A stretch of DNA of 64,000 nucleotides from Diplosphaera chodatii (GCA_032358165.1 JAALGY010000011.1:1-64000), one strand, 5' to 3'. Counted from the first letter of the stretch, positions 10,501 to 24,792 are shown. Notes: generated from the letters alone by a model not told the origin. A program made the numbers and translations.

Positions 10501-13500
10501 CAACACTTTGTCGATGATTCCTGCAGCACCAGAGATATGTGCTGCTATCAGTGATCTTGCATGCAAAGCTGAGACGAAAGTGCAGTCTTAGAGTGAAGAC
10601 TCACCTCGCTAGTTGTTGTAGGTAGGAATCTGGATATTGTTGTAGCGGCCAGAAGCCGTAGGCTATTGTGCTTACAGTTAGGCTAGTCTAGAGGGCAGTT
10701 TGCAAACGAACAGAATGGCCGCAAGGCACTGGTGCAGTGCCTTAAAAAGTGATTCCACATCAGCATGACACATCAAGTGCTAGAAGTTTCAATGCTAAAA
10801 GTAGGTTGAAGCTTCAGTCCAAATGCAAAGCGATCCCTGTGGAGCACGAACCTTCAACACCATATAAACATGCATACCAATAGTCTGCTGCACATCCGTA
10901 CACCATCAAATGTTCACATATGCAATCAACTTGGCTTTCCTGCCTTTGCTTTTCCTTGGCGGCTGCGTTCTTATTTCTGCCATCGCCAGTTGTCCGACAT
11001 GTCGTCGCTTCGCCCCAGGCTTCGCTCCGCCAGTTCATCTTGATCCTGCTCCAGGATGCTGCCACCTGTATGATCGCCAGAAGCTTCGCTCCGTTCCTCT
11101 CTACAATCTACACCGTTGTGAACTCTGCTGTGCTGCATTAGTCTCCACATGTGTCTCCAACAAAGGTGCTACTGCTGCTAGCTGTCTTCACTTGCAGCAG
11201 CATTTATTACAAAAGCGGCGGTGCACACAGAGACGCTGTGGCACTTGCAGGAGGCAACTGGCTCGGACTGCGTCTGCTGCAGACCTGTATGTGGCTGTGG
11301 CGCTCCAGGCGGTCGGTCATCTCTGCCCGCAGCGGCCATCAAATGTGTACTGAGGCGTCTGCATGTGACACTGCGGCACTTGCTGTAATGGTTGTTGGTC
11401 TTTTGCAGCAACACTCGTTCCCTGCACTGACACACAACAATGACGAGCACACCGCTTGCTGCTCACCGGGCGCAAATGTGATGGCAGAGGCGACGCTTGC
11501 GGCCACCAATGCTGATGATACCTTCCAAGCCTGCTTTTCATCTTGTAAAGAACCTTGCGCAGGCTGAGCACATCGAAATTGGCAATATCTATTGGTCATA
11601 AGCACGACTGGTGTTATTCTGGTGCCCTTGAAGCTGCTCTGCAAAGCACGGCGCATGCTCTTCGGACGTGCATGCATCAGTGATGAGTCCAATGCCTACC
11701 GATCGGCTGCAGCAGGCAGCAAGACTCACCCAGCATGTAGCACAATTATTATCAATGCCTGCCATGTCGACGTCACAGCATGCCAAACACATACACCTGC
11801 AAGGGGAAGGCCCGTTCTGATAGCAGCCTGCACACGCACAGCGGGCTGCAACTCAGCGTGGCATGGCGATCAGCAAGCATCCAAAACGCTCGCACATATG
11901 CAGTGGTAGTCCACTCATGCAACGTGGGCGCTGCTTGATAGATGACCGTGCGTCAGTCTGCGCACATGACGGTATTGGTCTGCGGCAGAGGTGCGGCATG
12001 CCAGTTGCAGCTCGTGATGGCAGTCCGTCATAGGGTTACTGCAAGAGAGTGTCTAATTTGTTCCTCGCCTCAAGGTGTATGTGTAACAAACAGGTCTTGC
12101 AACTCAGTTCACACCATCGGCATATGACCAAAGCCTGCTGCAACCTGCATACAGTGCTGCCGGTGCGGGCAGCAGTATGATTGTTCATGCATTGAACGCT
12201 GGTGTAGGATTGAGCGTGGCTGTTGCTTTGTTGTACTATCAAGACGTCGCTGCACCTCTGTGCATGTTGCATCCGTGCTGGGCACCATTCGGGCACATCT
12301 CAGCAAATAGACAGACCATGCATGTCGACCCACCGCCAGATTGCCCATCGGTGGTGGATCGCAGAGAGCGAGCTCATCCAAGATGAGATGCAGAACCGGT
12401 TTAATGTATTGGAGCATCGGTTGCACACATGCTCCGTTCTGCAACTGCTATCTGATTAGGCCTGGCACATACACCATGATGGGCAATGCAATGCCATTGC
12501 AATGAATGGACGTCATGCCAGAGGGCTGCTGAAGATCCAACACCACCGCACTTGACGGCACCATCCTACCCGACCTGAGGTAGGATTGGCTGCAAATGCA
12601 TCAGGAACATGTCACGTGCTCAGCTGCCACCACTGCAGATTGCCACAACAGCTGGCCAGTGCTCTGGTAACCTGCGAAGCACCCTTTTTGCGAAGCGCCT
12701 TCTCCCACGAGTTCCCGGACTGTACATGTATAGCCACGCCCATTGCACAAACAGGGCTGATGTTTGCTGTGTCCACCCAGCTCCCAAGCAGCCGGCTTAT
12801 CTGACGACATCGCCGCCTTGATGCCGGCAGCGTCAGAAGCAGCAGTTGCAGCAGCCGCCGCTACCGCCGGCGACATGGCGCACACCAGCGCACCGCCTGC
12901 GTTACGGCTCTGCCGGCAGCGCCTCGAGCTGCAGGGCTGCTGCACACGCCATGGTCTGTCTGCCTTCCCTCAGCAGCACGCTGCGCCAAGTCTGATGATG
13001 TTGCCTGCCGCTCGGGCCATTCCTGGGATCTGCAGGCAAAGAAGCGGCCTCAACAGAGTAGTAGGCAGCGGCAATTGTACAGGGTGTAGCGGTGTGGTCT
13101 CGCAGCCCGCCAGGTTTTGAGTGCAATGAACAGCACGTATCCCAGAACATGTCAGATGTGGCTCCACAGAGGACGAAGCGATTGCTGTACATTTGAAATC
13201 ACCTGAATGCAGCACGGGACGGCAGCTACATGGCTTCGCATCATCAGATGCTACATGACGTCAGGCAAGCTGCTGGCGGCGGCGACGGCGGCATAGCTGA
13301 GTCCGCCTGCAGCAGGTCACAGATAGAGACCTGTCAGTTCTGTGACCAGTGATATGCGCACAAAACTATCAACCGCAGCACTCCGAGTCAACAAGCACTG
13401 CATACCCGCCACAGCACAGCCCAAGTTGTCACCAGCAGCCCCAGCACCTGAGATGGGCATGCGTCACCAACCAATGACTGCGACAAACACGAAACACATC

Positions 13501-13600
13501 CCCGATGCCCTAATGGAAGACGTCAGCTGCAGATGTTGAGCCGTTGCAGACAATGGTCTGTCAAGTGCGGCATACCTCAGCGCCTCAAAGGCAGTGGCAG
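7561..13600. other. long stretch without a supportable gene
   Basis: Short frames occur on both strands, but none shows a recognisable domain, and no chain of exons with matching splice signals could be built. The sequence is rich in CTGC/TGCAG words like the introns elsewhere in the window. A telomere-like run lies at 8384-8416. This may be intergenic DNA, degenerate repeats or untranslated sequence of unrecognised genes. Confidence 0.4.
8384..8416 (+). repeat. short degenerate telomere-like tract
   Basis: GGGGGTTTAGGGTTTTGCAG followed by GGTTTGGGCAGGG resembles a few decayed copies of the TTTAGGG repeat used by many green algae and plants. It is too short to be more than an interstitial remnant or chance. 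Confidence 0.25.
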
Positions 13601-13628
13601 CGGGCACCACAGCAACCGCACGAGGCGA

Positions 13629-14171
13629 CTACTTGCAACAAGCTACGCCAGTGTCCGTTGAGCGCCCTGCCATTGTTGTTGCGCCTAGACCTGCGCTGCC
13701 GCTGGCTGGGCTGTCGTGGCTGCTGCGGTCGCAGTGGCCCGAGTGCCTGCTGACACTGCGAAGGCAGCCACTACTGCTGCTGTTCTTGCTGCCTTGGCAG
13801 CAATAAGCCGCCAGTGCTGCGCCTTTGCCGGCAAACAGCCACTCCCTCATCTTCATCTGCAATAGCACTTGCACCATGCTGCAACTGCTTCTTGCCACTG
13901 CCTAGCTTGATCCACAACAAGAGCGCCAGCCGTGGCCAGCCAAGCTCAACACAACCACTTGTAGAACACCATCCACGACAGCCCGCTTTCTCAACCACTC
14001 ACAAACCAGACATGGGCGGAACACAAGGGGAATTGATGACGTCTTGGCCTGCACCTTCTGCAAGGCCGCAAGCTGGGCCGGAGGTAGCGTCAGCTGCGGC
14101 GGCATGGGATGGCCCTGCTTCAGGCTGAGCTCCTCTGCCACTGCCGACAGCAGCCTGCTGAGGGCGCCCAC
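13629..14171 (-). pseudogene. degenerate paralogue of the gene at 26343-27617
   Basis: The stretch 14047-14171 (minus) encodes a helical segment with GALSRLLSAVAEELSLKQG and LPPAQLAALQKVQAK. It aligns base by base with 26778-26910, where the matching words are MPPKLAPVQYRLAALQKAQA. A second block near 13810-13860, read after a TGCAG acceptor as DEDEGVAV, matches 26550-26600 (DKDEGAAA). Between and beyond these blocks the two loci differ, and no N-terminal part is visible here. I therefore treat it as a fragment or decayed copy, although a short expressed gene cannot be excluded. The family is not recognised. Confidence 0.45.
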
Positions 14172-14812
14172 ATGCAGTGCACGAAAGAGAGGGATGGTGG
14201 CAGACGAAACGAAGCTGCTGGATGATGAAATGCATATGCGCTTGTCAACCGCTACGCACTCGCCGATCGGCTGCTGCACATGGACGATAAATCCATGTGC
14301 AGAACGTTTGCCGACAACTTTGTTAGCTATGGCCCAGTTTGGCCGTAGACTGCATGCTGAGCAGAGTGAACCGCATGAATTGTTGAAGATGATCGACTGC
14401 ACAAGGAGCGCTGCTGCGCAATTTCGGTGCTTTCATGCACACCTGACGCCGGGCTGCGGCACAAGATGGGCCCAGCTCCAGCGGCCGTGTAGAGCCGCGT
14501 GCTACAGGAGGTGACCAGTGCACCCTTGGGTCCGGCACAAAGCGGTCAACCCAGCGCCGGGCTGTGCTGATGCGTACTGGTGCAGACCTGCGCAAGAGGG
14601 CATCGTCCAGGCATGCGCAACAGCATGCCACAACATGATGTGCAAGTGTGTCAGCTGCCAGGATTGCAGCGATGCAGCAGATCGATGCTGCTGTCCGGTC
14701 GCTATTGGTACTTTGCCTGTTGGTGGTGCAAACACCTAAAGCAAGGATGTCGCTGCCAATCGACCAAAACCAGAACATATACAGCTGTTACGTTGGTCTC
14801 GCCTAAACCTCG

Positions 14813-17800
14813 CTATACCGACGATGGTCCGACATCACACAGCCTGCAGAAGTTCCAATGCAGCCGCAGATCTGCTTCCACCGACTCTGCGTGCTCCCCT
14901 GCATCGATGCCAGCATCATGCAGAACACTGGCAAAGGCTGAGGCGCAGTCCGGCAGTTGGGCAGCCGTGAAGAGCGCCACAGTACCGTCGAAATCACCCG
15001 CGGCTGCCAACAGTGCAGCCGCACGCCAGATGTGCCCTTCAACCTGCATTTCAGCAGTTGCACATCACTTTGCCTGGCTGGTGACGGTCTACATGCAGGT
15101 GCAATGCTGTGTGCCCAATAGCTCATGACGTACTGATCTGCAAGGCATGTGTCGACCAGCGGTCCAGCGTAGCCGCCTGTGCCGGCAAGGACAGCGAACT
15201 AGCCGCCAAAGTGGCGGCATACCGCCAGAGGCCTGCATTCTGCAGCACAGCTGCCGCCTCCGCCACCAGACCTGCGCAAGGATGGAAGACAGGGACTCAG
15301 CCGCCGTACTCGTGACTGTTGCCTTGGTGCCGAAATCGTCTGCTGCATCAGGTACCTGAGGAGCACAGCAGCGGGACGCCCAGGAGTGCATCGCCCACGC
15401 TTGCCGCATTGGCTGCCACCACCTGCAAGTGTGCTCGCCGATTGTCAGAGGACATTGGAGCAAGCCTTTGAACCTCCTGCTGCAAATGTACTTTTGTGCA
15501 GCAAATGCGCACAGAAGCATGACGCCAAAGGAAGTCGCACACCTTGGCCGCCTGCCACAGCAGGCTGCTGGCAGGCGGCGGCTGCGGGAGCGCCACGCTG
15601 GGCGCACTCGAGAGAGTCCTGCCCAGGGATCCTTGTCGCGCCGTCCCAGTGTCCGTGCTGTGCTGCGAGTTCAATGGACCGCCAGAAGACTGGAGGCCGT
15701 CAGGCACAGCGGCGGCGGCGTGCGCCAGGGCCAGGGTGCAGAGCGCGTCACGGTAGTAGCGCGCCGAGCGGTCGGGCGGCGATGCGAGCAGGAAGCCCAC
15801 GGCGGAGTGATAGTCGCCCAGGCTAACGTATCCACCATGCGCCGCTCCTGCAGGCAGGCGTACCGGCTGCTGCGACCGAGCATTGTCACTGCCGCCATTG
15901 GGCTTTGAAGGCGGAGGTGAACACCATAGTTGGCAGGTCCTCCTGCTGCATAAAAAGTGGGCAAGAGCTTGGTCCAGCCAAGCGTGCTGCGCTGATGTTG
16001 AGGACGATGAGCACCTACTTGCTGGCGGTCGGAAGGTGCTGCGCCACTGTCCATGGCCTCGTGCCAGGCTACGCGCTCCCGCGCCTCTGCCAGCAGCACC
16101 AGCGGCTCCCACAGCGGCCTGCACAGCCTCAGCTGATACCCGTTAGCCACCCTGCATGAGTCTGGTCGCACAGAAGGGTGCCAGGAGAGCAGGCATCGTG
16201 GGATAGCAGTGATAAGGATCACCTGCCGGTACTCGATGCAGCTGCTGGGCTGCTGCTGCTCTCTGCTGTTCCCAGAGCGTCTGCCGACACCTGTGCAGCA
16301 GCCAGCGTGGCCGGCAGCTGCCGCCAGAAGTGGGCTTCCTCCTGCAACATTGGCAAGAATACATGTTGAGCAGGTGACATGAGTGCTTCAGTAGCAGACC
16401 AGCGCACTACCACTAGAGGCTTTGCGAAACGCAGATGGTCCACAACTCACCTCATCGCCCAGCACTCTGGCTGCCAGCTCAGCGCGGGCTGCTGCCGGGT
16501 TCAGAGACTCCACAGACGCCTCTGCAGCCACTGCTTCAGCGGCCAGCAGCGTGCTGCCGCCTCTCGCAATGGCCAGCACGGAGATGACCTCCGCCAGTAA
16601 CGGGCCCGCCTCACCATCACCTGCAACGTGACAACAAGCCTATTTGGGTGGCACGTTTGTAAGGTTGCAGATAAAGCAGCATGCCGGGCATTCTGGCGGT
16701 GCATGCATTGCTGCACACGCTCCTTCAGCTTCGCCGTCAACCCTTACGTTGACTACCTGGCAGTAGCTCTGATGCGCGGCGGCTGTCGGTGCGGATGCGC
16801 AGCGCGCCACTGCCGGAGCGCTTGGCTCCACCATCGCCGATGGCCAGGCTGTCGAATGAGGTCAAGCGGCCCAAGCCGGCGTGCGGCGAGAAGCTGGGCT
16901 CTCAGGCCCGCCAACCCACGACCGCCGCCTATGCCACGTGCTTTCAGTCATTAGAGTGACCGCAACCGCAATCAACAGACTTGGTTTGGCTGCAGCACAA
17001 AGTCTGCCCCTCTGCAAAGCAGGTGTCGCTGGAGAATGTTCTGGCTGCACCTGGGGTGCCGTGGCATGGCGGGCCGCCTGCCAGCCACCCCCCCCCCCGG
17101 TAACAGCACAAGCCACACAGCTGCCTCAGCCCCCGCCAAGTCCTCCTCAGATGCCACGGCGTTGTTGACGGCGGTCGCCAGCACCCTCAGTGCGCCGCTG
17201 GGTACGCTCTGCACAACACAAGCACGCTGATATGCTAGAGCAGCAGCAGGCACATCAAATGATACAGCAAGCCCGTCAGAAAAGGCCTCCTGCAACCTGC
17301 ACAGCTTGGCAGACGACCAGGGAGATGCACCAAGTGACAGCAGGCAACAGCATTGCAGATGACATGAAACCCACCTGCTGGACCAGCAGCCGCAGCAGCA
17401 GGCCCCAGGCGGGCGGCAGCAGCGCTGCAAAGCCCAGGGGCGGCGGCGCCGCCAGGCCCCCGGCAGGCTGCGGCCACGCGCCGCCCACCGCCGCCTTCAG
17501 ACCGACGCCCCTGTATGTCGAGACAACCTGCGCATGCAACACCTAAAGCTTCGCAAAGAGTTTGGGAAATGCGACGTCACTGTCATCCTGAGGCTGTGGA
17601 AGGGACACGCAGGGAACAGACTGCTGTGCACCAGCAACCCTAGGGTTGAGGCGCAGGCTCTCTGCACACAGCAGGAAATATGATTACTGTTCAATCATAT
17701 AAGATGCGAGGTACGGCAGGTCAGGCACCTCAGGCGGCGCGGGGCAGCGTCAGCAGCCTGGCAGGCGTCCAGCACCGCGACGCCGTCGTCGTCGGTGGCA

Positions 17801-20800
17801 GCCAGCAGCACGGCGCCCCCGCTCACGGGCGCCGGCAGCGGCGCCCAGCCGATGTCAAGGACGCGGCCCACTCGAGCAGCTGCCGCCACTGTCACCGGTC
17901 CCTGCAGTGCTGACACGATGCTGAAAGCACCGCCTCAGGCATTGACAGCAACTGCGCAGGCCGCAGGTGCTATAATGCCACTGTCAATACTCCATCATGC
18001 CTTTTCTGCGGTCAGCGTGCCGACATGGATGTGTCACGGTAAGGGTCAAAAGGCACCTGCTGCAGCTCCAGGTGTGAGTCCAGCTCCCAGATGCCGAAGG
18101 CCCCGCCGGCAAGTAGCACCGCCAGCCGTGCCTCTGTTGCGCCGCCCGGCACTGCAGTGAAGCATGTTTGCCGGTGCTGTCATGCCTCAATCAGACCAGT
18201 GCTGACATGACAGCAAGCAGATGGTTCAAGACAAACATGTGACCTCAGCGGCAGCAAGTGGCGGGACATGCAGCAAGAGCCTCAGCCTTGCATATTGGTT
18301 CGTGCACCTGGGTTGAAGTGCACAACTGGCGATGCAGGCGGTGCAAAGCGCATCCGCCGCACTACGCCCTGCCCCGTAGCAATGGCAGTGGTGCGCCCGC
18401 TGCTTGTGTCCAAACGATACAGCTTGCCTGCAGCCAAGGTAAGCACATTGTTTGGCAACATGCAGGCAGGCACAGGGGATCCACTTTGCGCGCGTGCAGA
18501 GTGACAAATCCAGATTGAAGCCCAGCATCAGCAGCTGTTGCTCAGGCTGACATCTCGGATCGAATGTCACCTTCAGCGTCACCAGACACCACCAGGCTGC
18601 CCCAGGCCACCGCGGCGGTGCTGACCACATCACCGCCGTTCATGACGCCCGCCGTCGGCCGCCTCGGCTCTGTGTCCGTCACCTGCGGCAGGCCAGCTCG
18701 AGTGCTGCAGTTCGCCATTGATGTCACCCACGCAACAGCAGGAAGGTATGCTCTCTGCCCTGTCTTCTGCCCGATCCACAGGTCACGAGAGAAGTAGTAG
18801 CACTGATGCGCTGGATAGCACACACGAACATGCCCGTCTGCCGGCACAGGTGAGAACGCTGGATGCTGCTTGCCCACCTTGCGGCCTTGCACTGCCAGCA
18901 CGCCAATCCTGCCGGTGCCATCCCCCAGCGCAAAGGTCAGCCGCTCTGTAAGCAGATCATCTGCTGCAGCAGGCTGTGCGGCGCCGCCTGCCTCGGCAGC
19001 CTCTGCAGTGGGCGTCTCCATGTCCTCCAGATACCTGAGGGACATGTCAGCTGGACCTGAGGCAGCGGCTGCTAGTTGTCATGCAAGCAGACTGTAATAC
19101 GAAGTCGACGGCGTTCATCAAGTACTGTAGTCCAGCAACGCTGCTGCTACCCTCCATCGTGTTGCAGGAACCCAGGACGCTGCACTTCAGCACTTGCGGC
19201 ACTCAACTGACTGTCACGTGCAGCGAAATCATAATGGCTGATAACCTGGTGGCGCACCCGGCCATGGAGCAAGGGGGGAGCAAGGGGGTCGCGGGCAAGT
19301 GGGGAGCGTGCGAAAAGCGCCCAGTGGTCGGGCGGCAGGCCGTCGGGCGCCAGCTGGTCTGCGTCCCTCGGCAGCGCCCACTCCACCGCGGAGAAGGGCA
19401 GGTCCAGCACCCGCAGCCGCTGCGTCGCCAGCCCGCCGCCCACCTGTGTGGCCAGCCACATGCACTGCTTAATAAGCGTTTGCCACCCCTTCGCAACCGA
19501 AGGGTGTTGTGCATTGCTGTTAAGTGCAGCCAGCAACTAGATCACCTGCTATCAGCTGCAGCAGCGTCCGCACTGTTGCCTACCTAACTCGCGGATCTTT
19601 TGTAGCTGCAGAGGTCCTATCTGGACGTACAATTCGATAGCTGCAACTGCCGATGTGCAGCTACGCCAGCAGGGCAGGCACCAGTCACCAACACGTGCAC
19701 GCTTCAGGTCATCGCTCACAGGAGGAGGCCTCACCGTCCAGACCCCGGAGGGCGCGCGCTCAGCAGCACCAGCACATAAGTGCCCGCTGGGCGAGGCCCA
19801 CATCGGCGCCGTCTCTACGCCCATCTGCGCAGGTTGACATCCTGATTCTAACATCAGCTGCTTGTTCAAACCAGCCTGAGCGGCAATAACAGGCTCAAGC
19901 TTCGAGTGGTGCAGCATACAAGTTGGCAGCCCGAAGCAGCCGCTGCCGGTGTCATGATGACGCCTAAACCCTGGCAGCACGCCTCGCGGAAGGGCGCAGA
20001 GCAGTGTGCCTGCACGTCCGTCAGCTGCAGGCTGTTGCAGAAGCCGCCGGCCGCCTTCTCGCTGCTGAAGGTCACCATGCGCGGCGTGGCGCCCAGCCAC
20101 CGCACGCCCCGCACCACCTCCTTGTGCACCGCTGCATAGAACATGTATGCAGTTAGTTGATCAGCAAAAGGAAGTGCCACCCCAGGGTGACTGCTCGACA
20201 AGGTCTGCAGATCAAATGCGCACAGCAGGCTGCAGGTCAAGAGTAACCGCAAGCGTCCGATCTGCGCAGTTGTGCTCCTGCCAGCACAAGTATTGAGCCG
20301 CTGAGAATGTGCCTCATCATTACGGATGCCAGGCGCTGCAACCTCACACAAAGAGAGGGTGACGGCGGCGGACAGCGGCGACAGCGCCCTTGCCGCAGCA
20401 TGGCAACCTCCAGGGTCCCGGCCGCAGACACCACCGCGAGCACAGCCGCCACGTCGCCGCCGGGGCCGCTGCCAGACCCGCGGTCGCCGCCCACGCCCAC
20501 CGGCACATGGCAGGTGGCGAAGGTGGTGGCCGCTGCTGGCAAGCTGCCCAGCGTGCCTGCAGCAGCAGGGAACCTGGAGCCCTCGGCAACGCACTTAGAA
20601 GTTTCAATGTGCATAGATCATGGTAATGGCTTGCACTGGACGGCAGGTCACGAGCAGAGCAGACAGATGCAGCCTCAGAACAGCTACTTCGATGCCTGGG
20701 TGTGCATGTGCATGACCAACTCAACGGCAGGCTTACCCTGCAGGCAGGCTGCAGCTGCGTTTGCGGGTCCGCGGTTGGGGAGCTTCCCAGCTCCAGCAGA

Positions 20801-23800
20801 GATGCGCTCCTGCGCAGCAGCTGCCCGCCATTCGTCGCATCACCAGCAGCTCCAGCCTGCACAGGCAGCGGCAGATGGCAGCTGCATGTCGACAAGCAGG
20901 AGCACAGCTGCCGGCCGCCTGCAGCATACCTTTCTGCGCTTTCCATGCAGCCTGAGGACATGTGCAAGTCGCAAACAACCTCAGATGTCAGCACCAGTTT
21001 TGGGAGGCGTCTGCAGGTGATACCTGCAGAGGTCAGCAGTGTCGGGTGATGATAGGTCTCGACTGCCGTCGCTGCGGCTGCTGTTGAGCTGCTGCACCTG
21101 TGTGTGCCCTCTGCTGCCTGAGCCTTTCTCAGCGCCGCTGCCAAATCGTCGTCTCAGCAGCATGCCGCAGCCACCACCACCAGCCGCGCTGCTGTTCTCC
21201 TTACCGCTGGGTGCTGCTGAGGTGGAGTGGCCGTCCGACTGACCCCGCCAGACGGCTGCGGCGGCTGAGATGACGCTGGCAGCCGGCAGCGTGCTCGCTT
21301 GGGAAGGGGGAGGAAGCAGCTTGTGCCAGCTGAGCGCGCTGTAGATGTGCCCGGTCCCCTTGCGCCGCCACACCGACAGGCTGCCATCCTGCAGCACAGG
21401 GGAGCAGTACTTCGACATCTGCGTTCTGGCAGCAGCGGTGCTTTGTCCAGCGGGCAAGAGTATGCATCTGGCAGCAGCTGCTCCAGTGAGACACCAAGAC
21501 AGAGCAGTGCAGGGCGAGTGGAGTTCGATGCAGCTGAAGGCGCACCTGGCACATGTGGTGCATCGAGAATTGGGCAGCGCCTCAGGCCCAACGAACACAC
21601 AGGCACTGCAGGGTGCCTACAAAGCAGCACGGGCACCTGATGCAGGCAGTACAGGGTGTCCGGGCCGGCTGAGAGCAGCGCGCCGCCGGCGGAGGCGTGG
21701 CCAAAGGCCCCCAGCACCGCGCGGAACGCCGGCCGCCCGTACGGCAGCTTCGTGCTGGCCACGGGCGCCCGCAGCTCCAGTTTGAATACCGCCGCCTGCG
21801 CAGGCAAGAGGCATCAGTACTCTAGATCAGCCCTGCCCTTGGTTGCCAAATTTGCAGCACATGTTGGTCTCCAACACAGGGTTGGCTCAATGTGAGCAGG
21901 TAGGGATGCTTTGCTTGCCAGGCCTACACATATGGTGACAGTGGACAGCAGTCAGTCTGCGCGGCAGCCACTCTGCCCACCTTGCGCGGCAGCAGCACAA
22001 ACAGTAGGTCTGGCGTCCGGGAGAAGGTGCAAGACACCTCCTGCTGCGGCGCCGCGCCGGGCTTGTCGCCGCCGCCACCCATGTCGAGTTCAACCCCTGA
22101 ACTGCTGCTGCAGCACCCTGCAGCACCACAGCAGCCATAATGCAGCTGAGCACTTTTCTCGCTGTAAGGGGCAGCAGCCTCACATGACCAAACAGGGTGG
22201 TGACAATAGGCCAGCGGCAATATCATACTATGTATTCTTGGACAGCAGCACCTGTCGCGGGCGGGATAGGTGAGCTTCAGCACCGTGAGCGCTCCCTTGC
22301 CGCCGCACAGGCTCAGGTGCCGCCGTTTGGCGGGGTCCACCGCCAGGGACCGCAGCCCATCCGCAGCGCTCACCTCCTGCTTCCATACGCTGCTGCCCCC
22401 TGCAGTCTGGCAGCGCTACGCTTCAGCTCAAACGCTCTTGATTAGAGAAGGTATATGGCACAAGCTCCTTCACAGGCGTGCAGACTGTGACCTGGCCTGT
22501 TCCAGTGCGGATGCATTTAGAAGGTCTAAAGCTCAAGGCGCTGTCTGCTTTCGTCAGGCAGGGCGGAGCCTCCTGACTGCTGCCCACAGTTGCACATCGC
22601 ACGTGCCGGCTCAGTACCTGCGGTGTCTCAGACAAGGAAGGTGCCGTGAGCGACTGCGATGCCCAGCAGCGCGGGTCCGCAGTGACCCACGCCAGCGCGG
22701 CCACTGCGCCGCTCCTGTGCCCTAGGGTGATGCCGTCCGGCCGCCGCCCCAGCGCAGCCTGAGCCACATGCAGGGTGCTCCACACTGCTTGACACCAGCA
22801 CAGCGCGGGTGCAGCCTTGGCAGTGCTGCGACATTGTGACTTCAAGCTGGGCAGCATGCGCTCCAGAGGTGTCCATATTCCCAGCAGCTGTCATCTGGCA
22901 GCGCCGTTTGCTCTTGCTGCCAATGCCGTCTTTGCTCCTGCTGCTGCCGCCGTCGCCGCTTGGATGGTAATCATACCCACAGTGCTGAAGCTTGTGACTA
23001 AGCACTGCTCACCATAAGAGCACCATCCAGCGCCACCACCACCGCGCCAGTGCAGACGCCCCAGCCGACCACCCGGCCTTCTGTGTCGCCAGATGCCACC
23101 TGATGAATGCCACAGCAGAGGCTCAGCCAAGTCTCAAATGTAGTACGTGCCAGTCATACTGCAGCATTGGTGCAGCAGCCCACAGCAATGGCTGCCGCCG
23201 CAGCAGAAGGCATGCAGACCAGGGCATGAAGCGCAACCACAGCACCTGAGGCCTGCTGTCGGGCCGCGCAGGTCCCTCCAGTGATGGTGTGGCGACCTGC
23301 AGCAAGGGCACAGTCCCAGCTCAGCAGACGCTAAAGTTCAGTCGGCCACCACATGCGCTCCTGGCCAGTGAATGATCGTCAGCAGCAAACCCCAGAAGCA
23401 TTGAAATCAAGGTGTGCACACACACCAGGCGACTGCGGTGACGGCAGCGCCCCGGTGCCCGCCCACCAGCACGGTCGCCAGCTTCATGCGACGCACGTCC
23501 GCCACCGCCACCGCCGACCCCACGCCGTACGCCACCGCCTCGCCGGCGCCCAGCACATCCGCGGCATCGGTGTTGGCCTGCTGCACGGGCCAGAAGCTGG
23601 TGGCATGCTTGCCTTGCATCAGATGAACTCAGCACGCAGATGCGGCAGGATGGTGCAGCCGCAGAGGACATAGGATTGCCTTCACTCGGCACGGCCGATG
23701 CCAGCTGGGTGCTGTGACGCAGCACCCTGCTGGCACGCATAACAGATGCATGAAGCGGCCGCCAAAGTGTGCAATTAGACTTCCTACAGTATGTGGTGCC

Positions 23801-23968
23801 TCCCATACTGATTGGCACGCATGCTGTGGGCCTGACCTAGTACGGGCACTGTGTCAGACACTGTTAAATCGCCTGCAAGCCTTCAGCTGGACATTGTGCT
23901 GGCCTCGAAAGCACCTTTGAGGCTGGGGTGGGCAGGTAGCCCACAACGTACTCGGCCGCCAGCGCCAT
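14813..23968 (-). CDS. WDR11: WDR11 homologue (WD-repeat protein of the FAM91A1-WDR11 trafficking complex)
   Basis: About 25 short exons can be followed in the order of animal and plant WDR11. The start is probably ATG 23968 (MALAAEYVVGYLPTPASK, exon to 23915), spliced in phase to QANTDAADVLGAGEAVAYG (to ~23432). Then come VASGDTEGRVVGWGVCTGAV (exon 23013-23099), GHRSGAVAALAWV (~22700), EVSAADGLRSLAVDP (~22350), QEVSCTFSRTPDLLFVLLPR (~22000), GPDTLYCLHQ (~21640), DGSLSVWRRKGTGH (~21370), EVVRGVRWLGATPRMVTFSS (~20080), LDLPFSAVEWALPRD (~19400), GDGTGRIGVLAVQGRK (~18900), VAWGSLVVSGDAEGDI (~18570), VVRRMRFAPP (~18340), RVGRVLDIGWAPLP (~17860). The alpha-solenoid C-terminus has EEAHFWRQLPATLAA (~16330), YVSLGDYHSAVGFLLASPP (~15800) and ALFTAAQLPDCASAFASVLH (~14950). 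In known systems WDR11 forms two beta-propellers plus a helical tail and acts in endosome-to-Golgi vesicle capture. Exon ends are approximate. Confidence 0.87.
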
Positions 23969-24792
23969 GACAGCCTGCTGTTCCCACAAGAATCCCCGCT
24001 ATGCTGCAGGTTGCAACGCCGGGCATTGCCGCAGGCCATGCGGCGCCATCGCGCAGTCGGAGGGCTGCTACGCTGGCCGCACGCAAGTGCACAGACGGTA
24101 TACCTCCTGTAGATCACGATGATCCAATGGGTGCCTGCTGGGTTGCTTGCACTGTCTGAAAGCATGTCGTTTCGGAAGTCAGATCAGCCCACATCTTATG
24201 CAAAACCTGCGGCACTTGAGGTGCTGCCGGTGCTTCAGCAGCATCAATCAGCTACATGTACGAGCATGGGGCTATGTAAAACACTATAGCAACAGCACGG
24301 GGTACTGGGCGTCAAGTGACCAGGGGTGCTGCACAGTGCCAGTGGCAAGGCAGGTCAGGTGTCCATGTCCAATTCCACCCTATCAGTATCGGCAGGCGTC
24401 GCAGCGCTTGTGCTTCAGATCATGACCATTCACACGGGTGTTCTGATGTTGCATAAAAGCCTTTGAAAGCACTGCTTTCCTGCACAGCTGCAAAACGGCA
24501 GACTGCACCTCGCATTGGACTCTCCGAGACCAACATCTAACACAGGAGCGTGTCAACTTCAACACTGTGCGCAGCCGCGGAGCTACTGACATACCCACTT
24601 GCTTGGCTGACGCCTGAGATCGCCATGCCAGAGATGTGGCATGTTGACCATGCAGTACGTTTCACATGCGCTCTGCCGCATCCAGTGTCTGCAGCTATGA
24701 TAAGCGCTGCCTTGCACGATGTGTCTGGACGACACTTACGGCACTTGAGGATGAATGTGGCGTAATCTGTACGTAGATTACATTCAGGGGCG
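23969..24792. other. gap with no visible gene
   Basis: This lies between the presumed WDR11 start (minus) and a plus-strand gene, so it probably holds two divergent promoters. I see no clear TATA box or conserved element. Confidence 0.35.

Noticed and set aside
18542..19045. Single 167-residue minus-strand frame taken as one exon
   Set aside because: Only 18850-19040 and 18560-18700 match WDR11. The stretch between reads like an intron that happens to stay open.
19203..19465. Three overlapping minus-strand frames near 19.2-19.5 kb as separate proteins
   Set aside because: Only the frame with LDLPFSAVEWALPRD continues WDR11. The other two are shadows in alternative phases.
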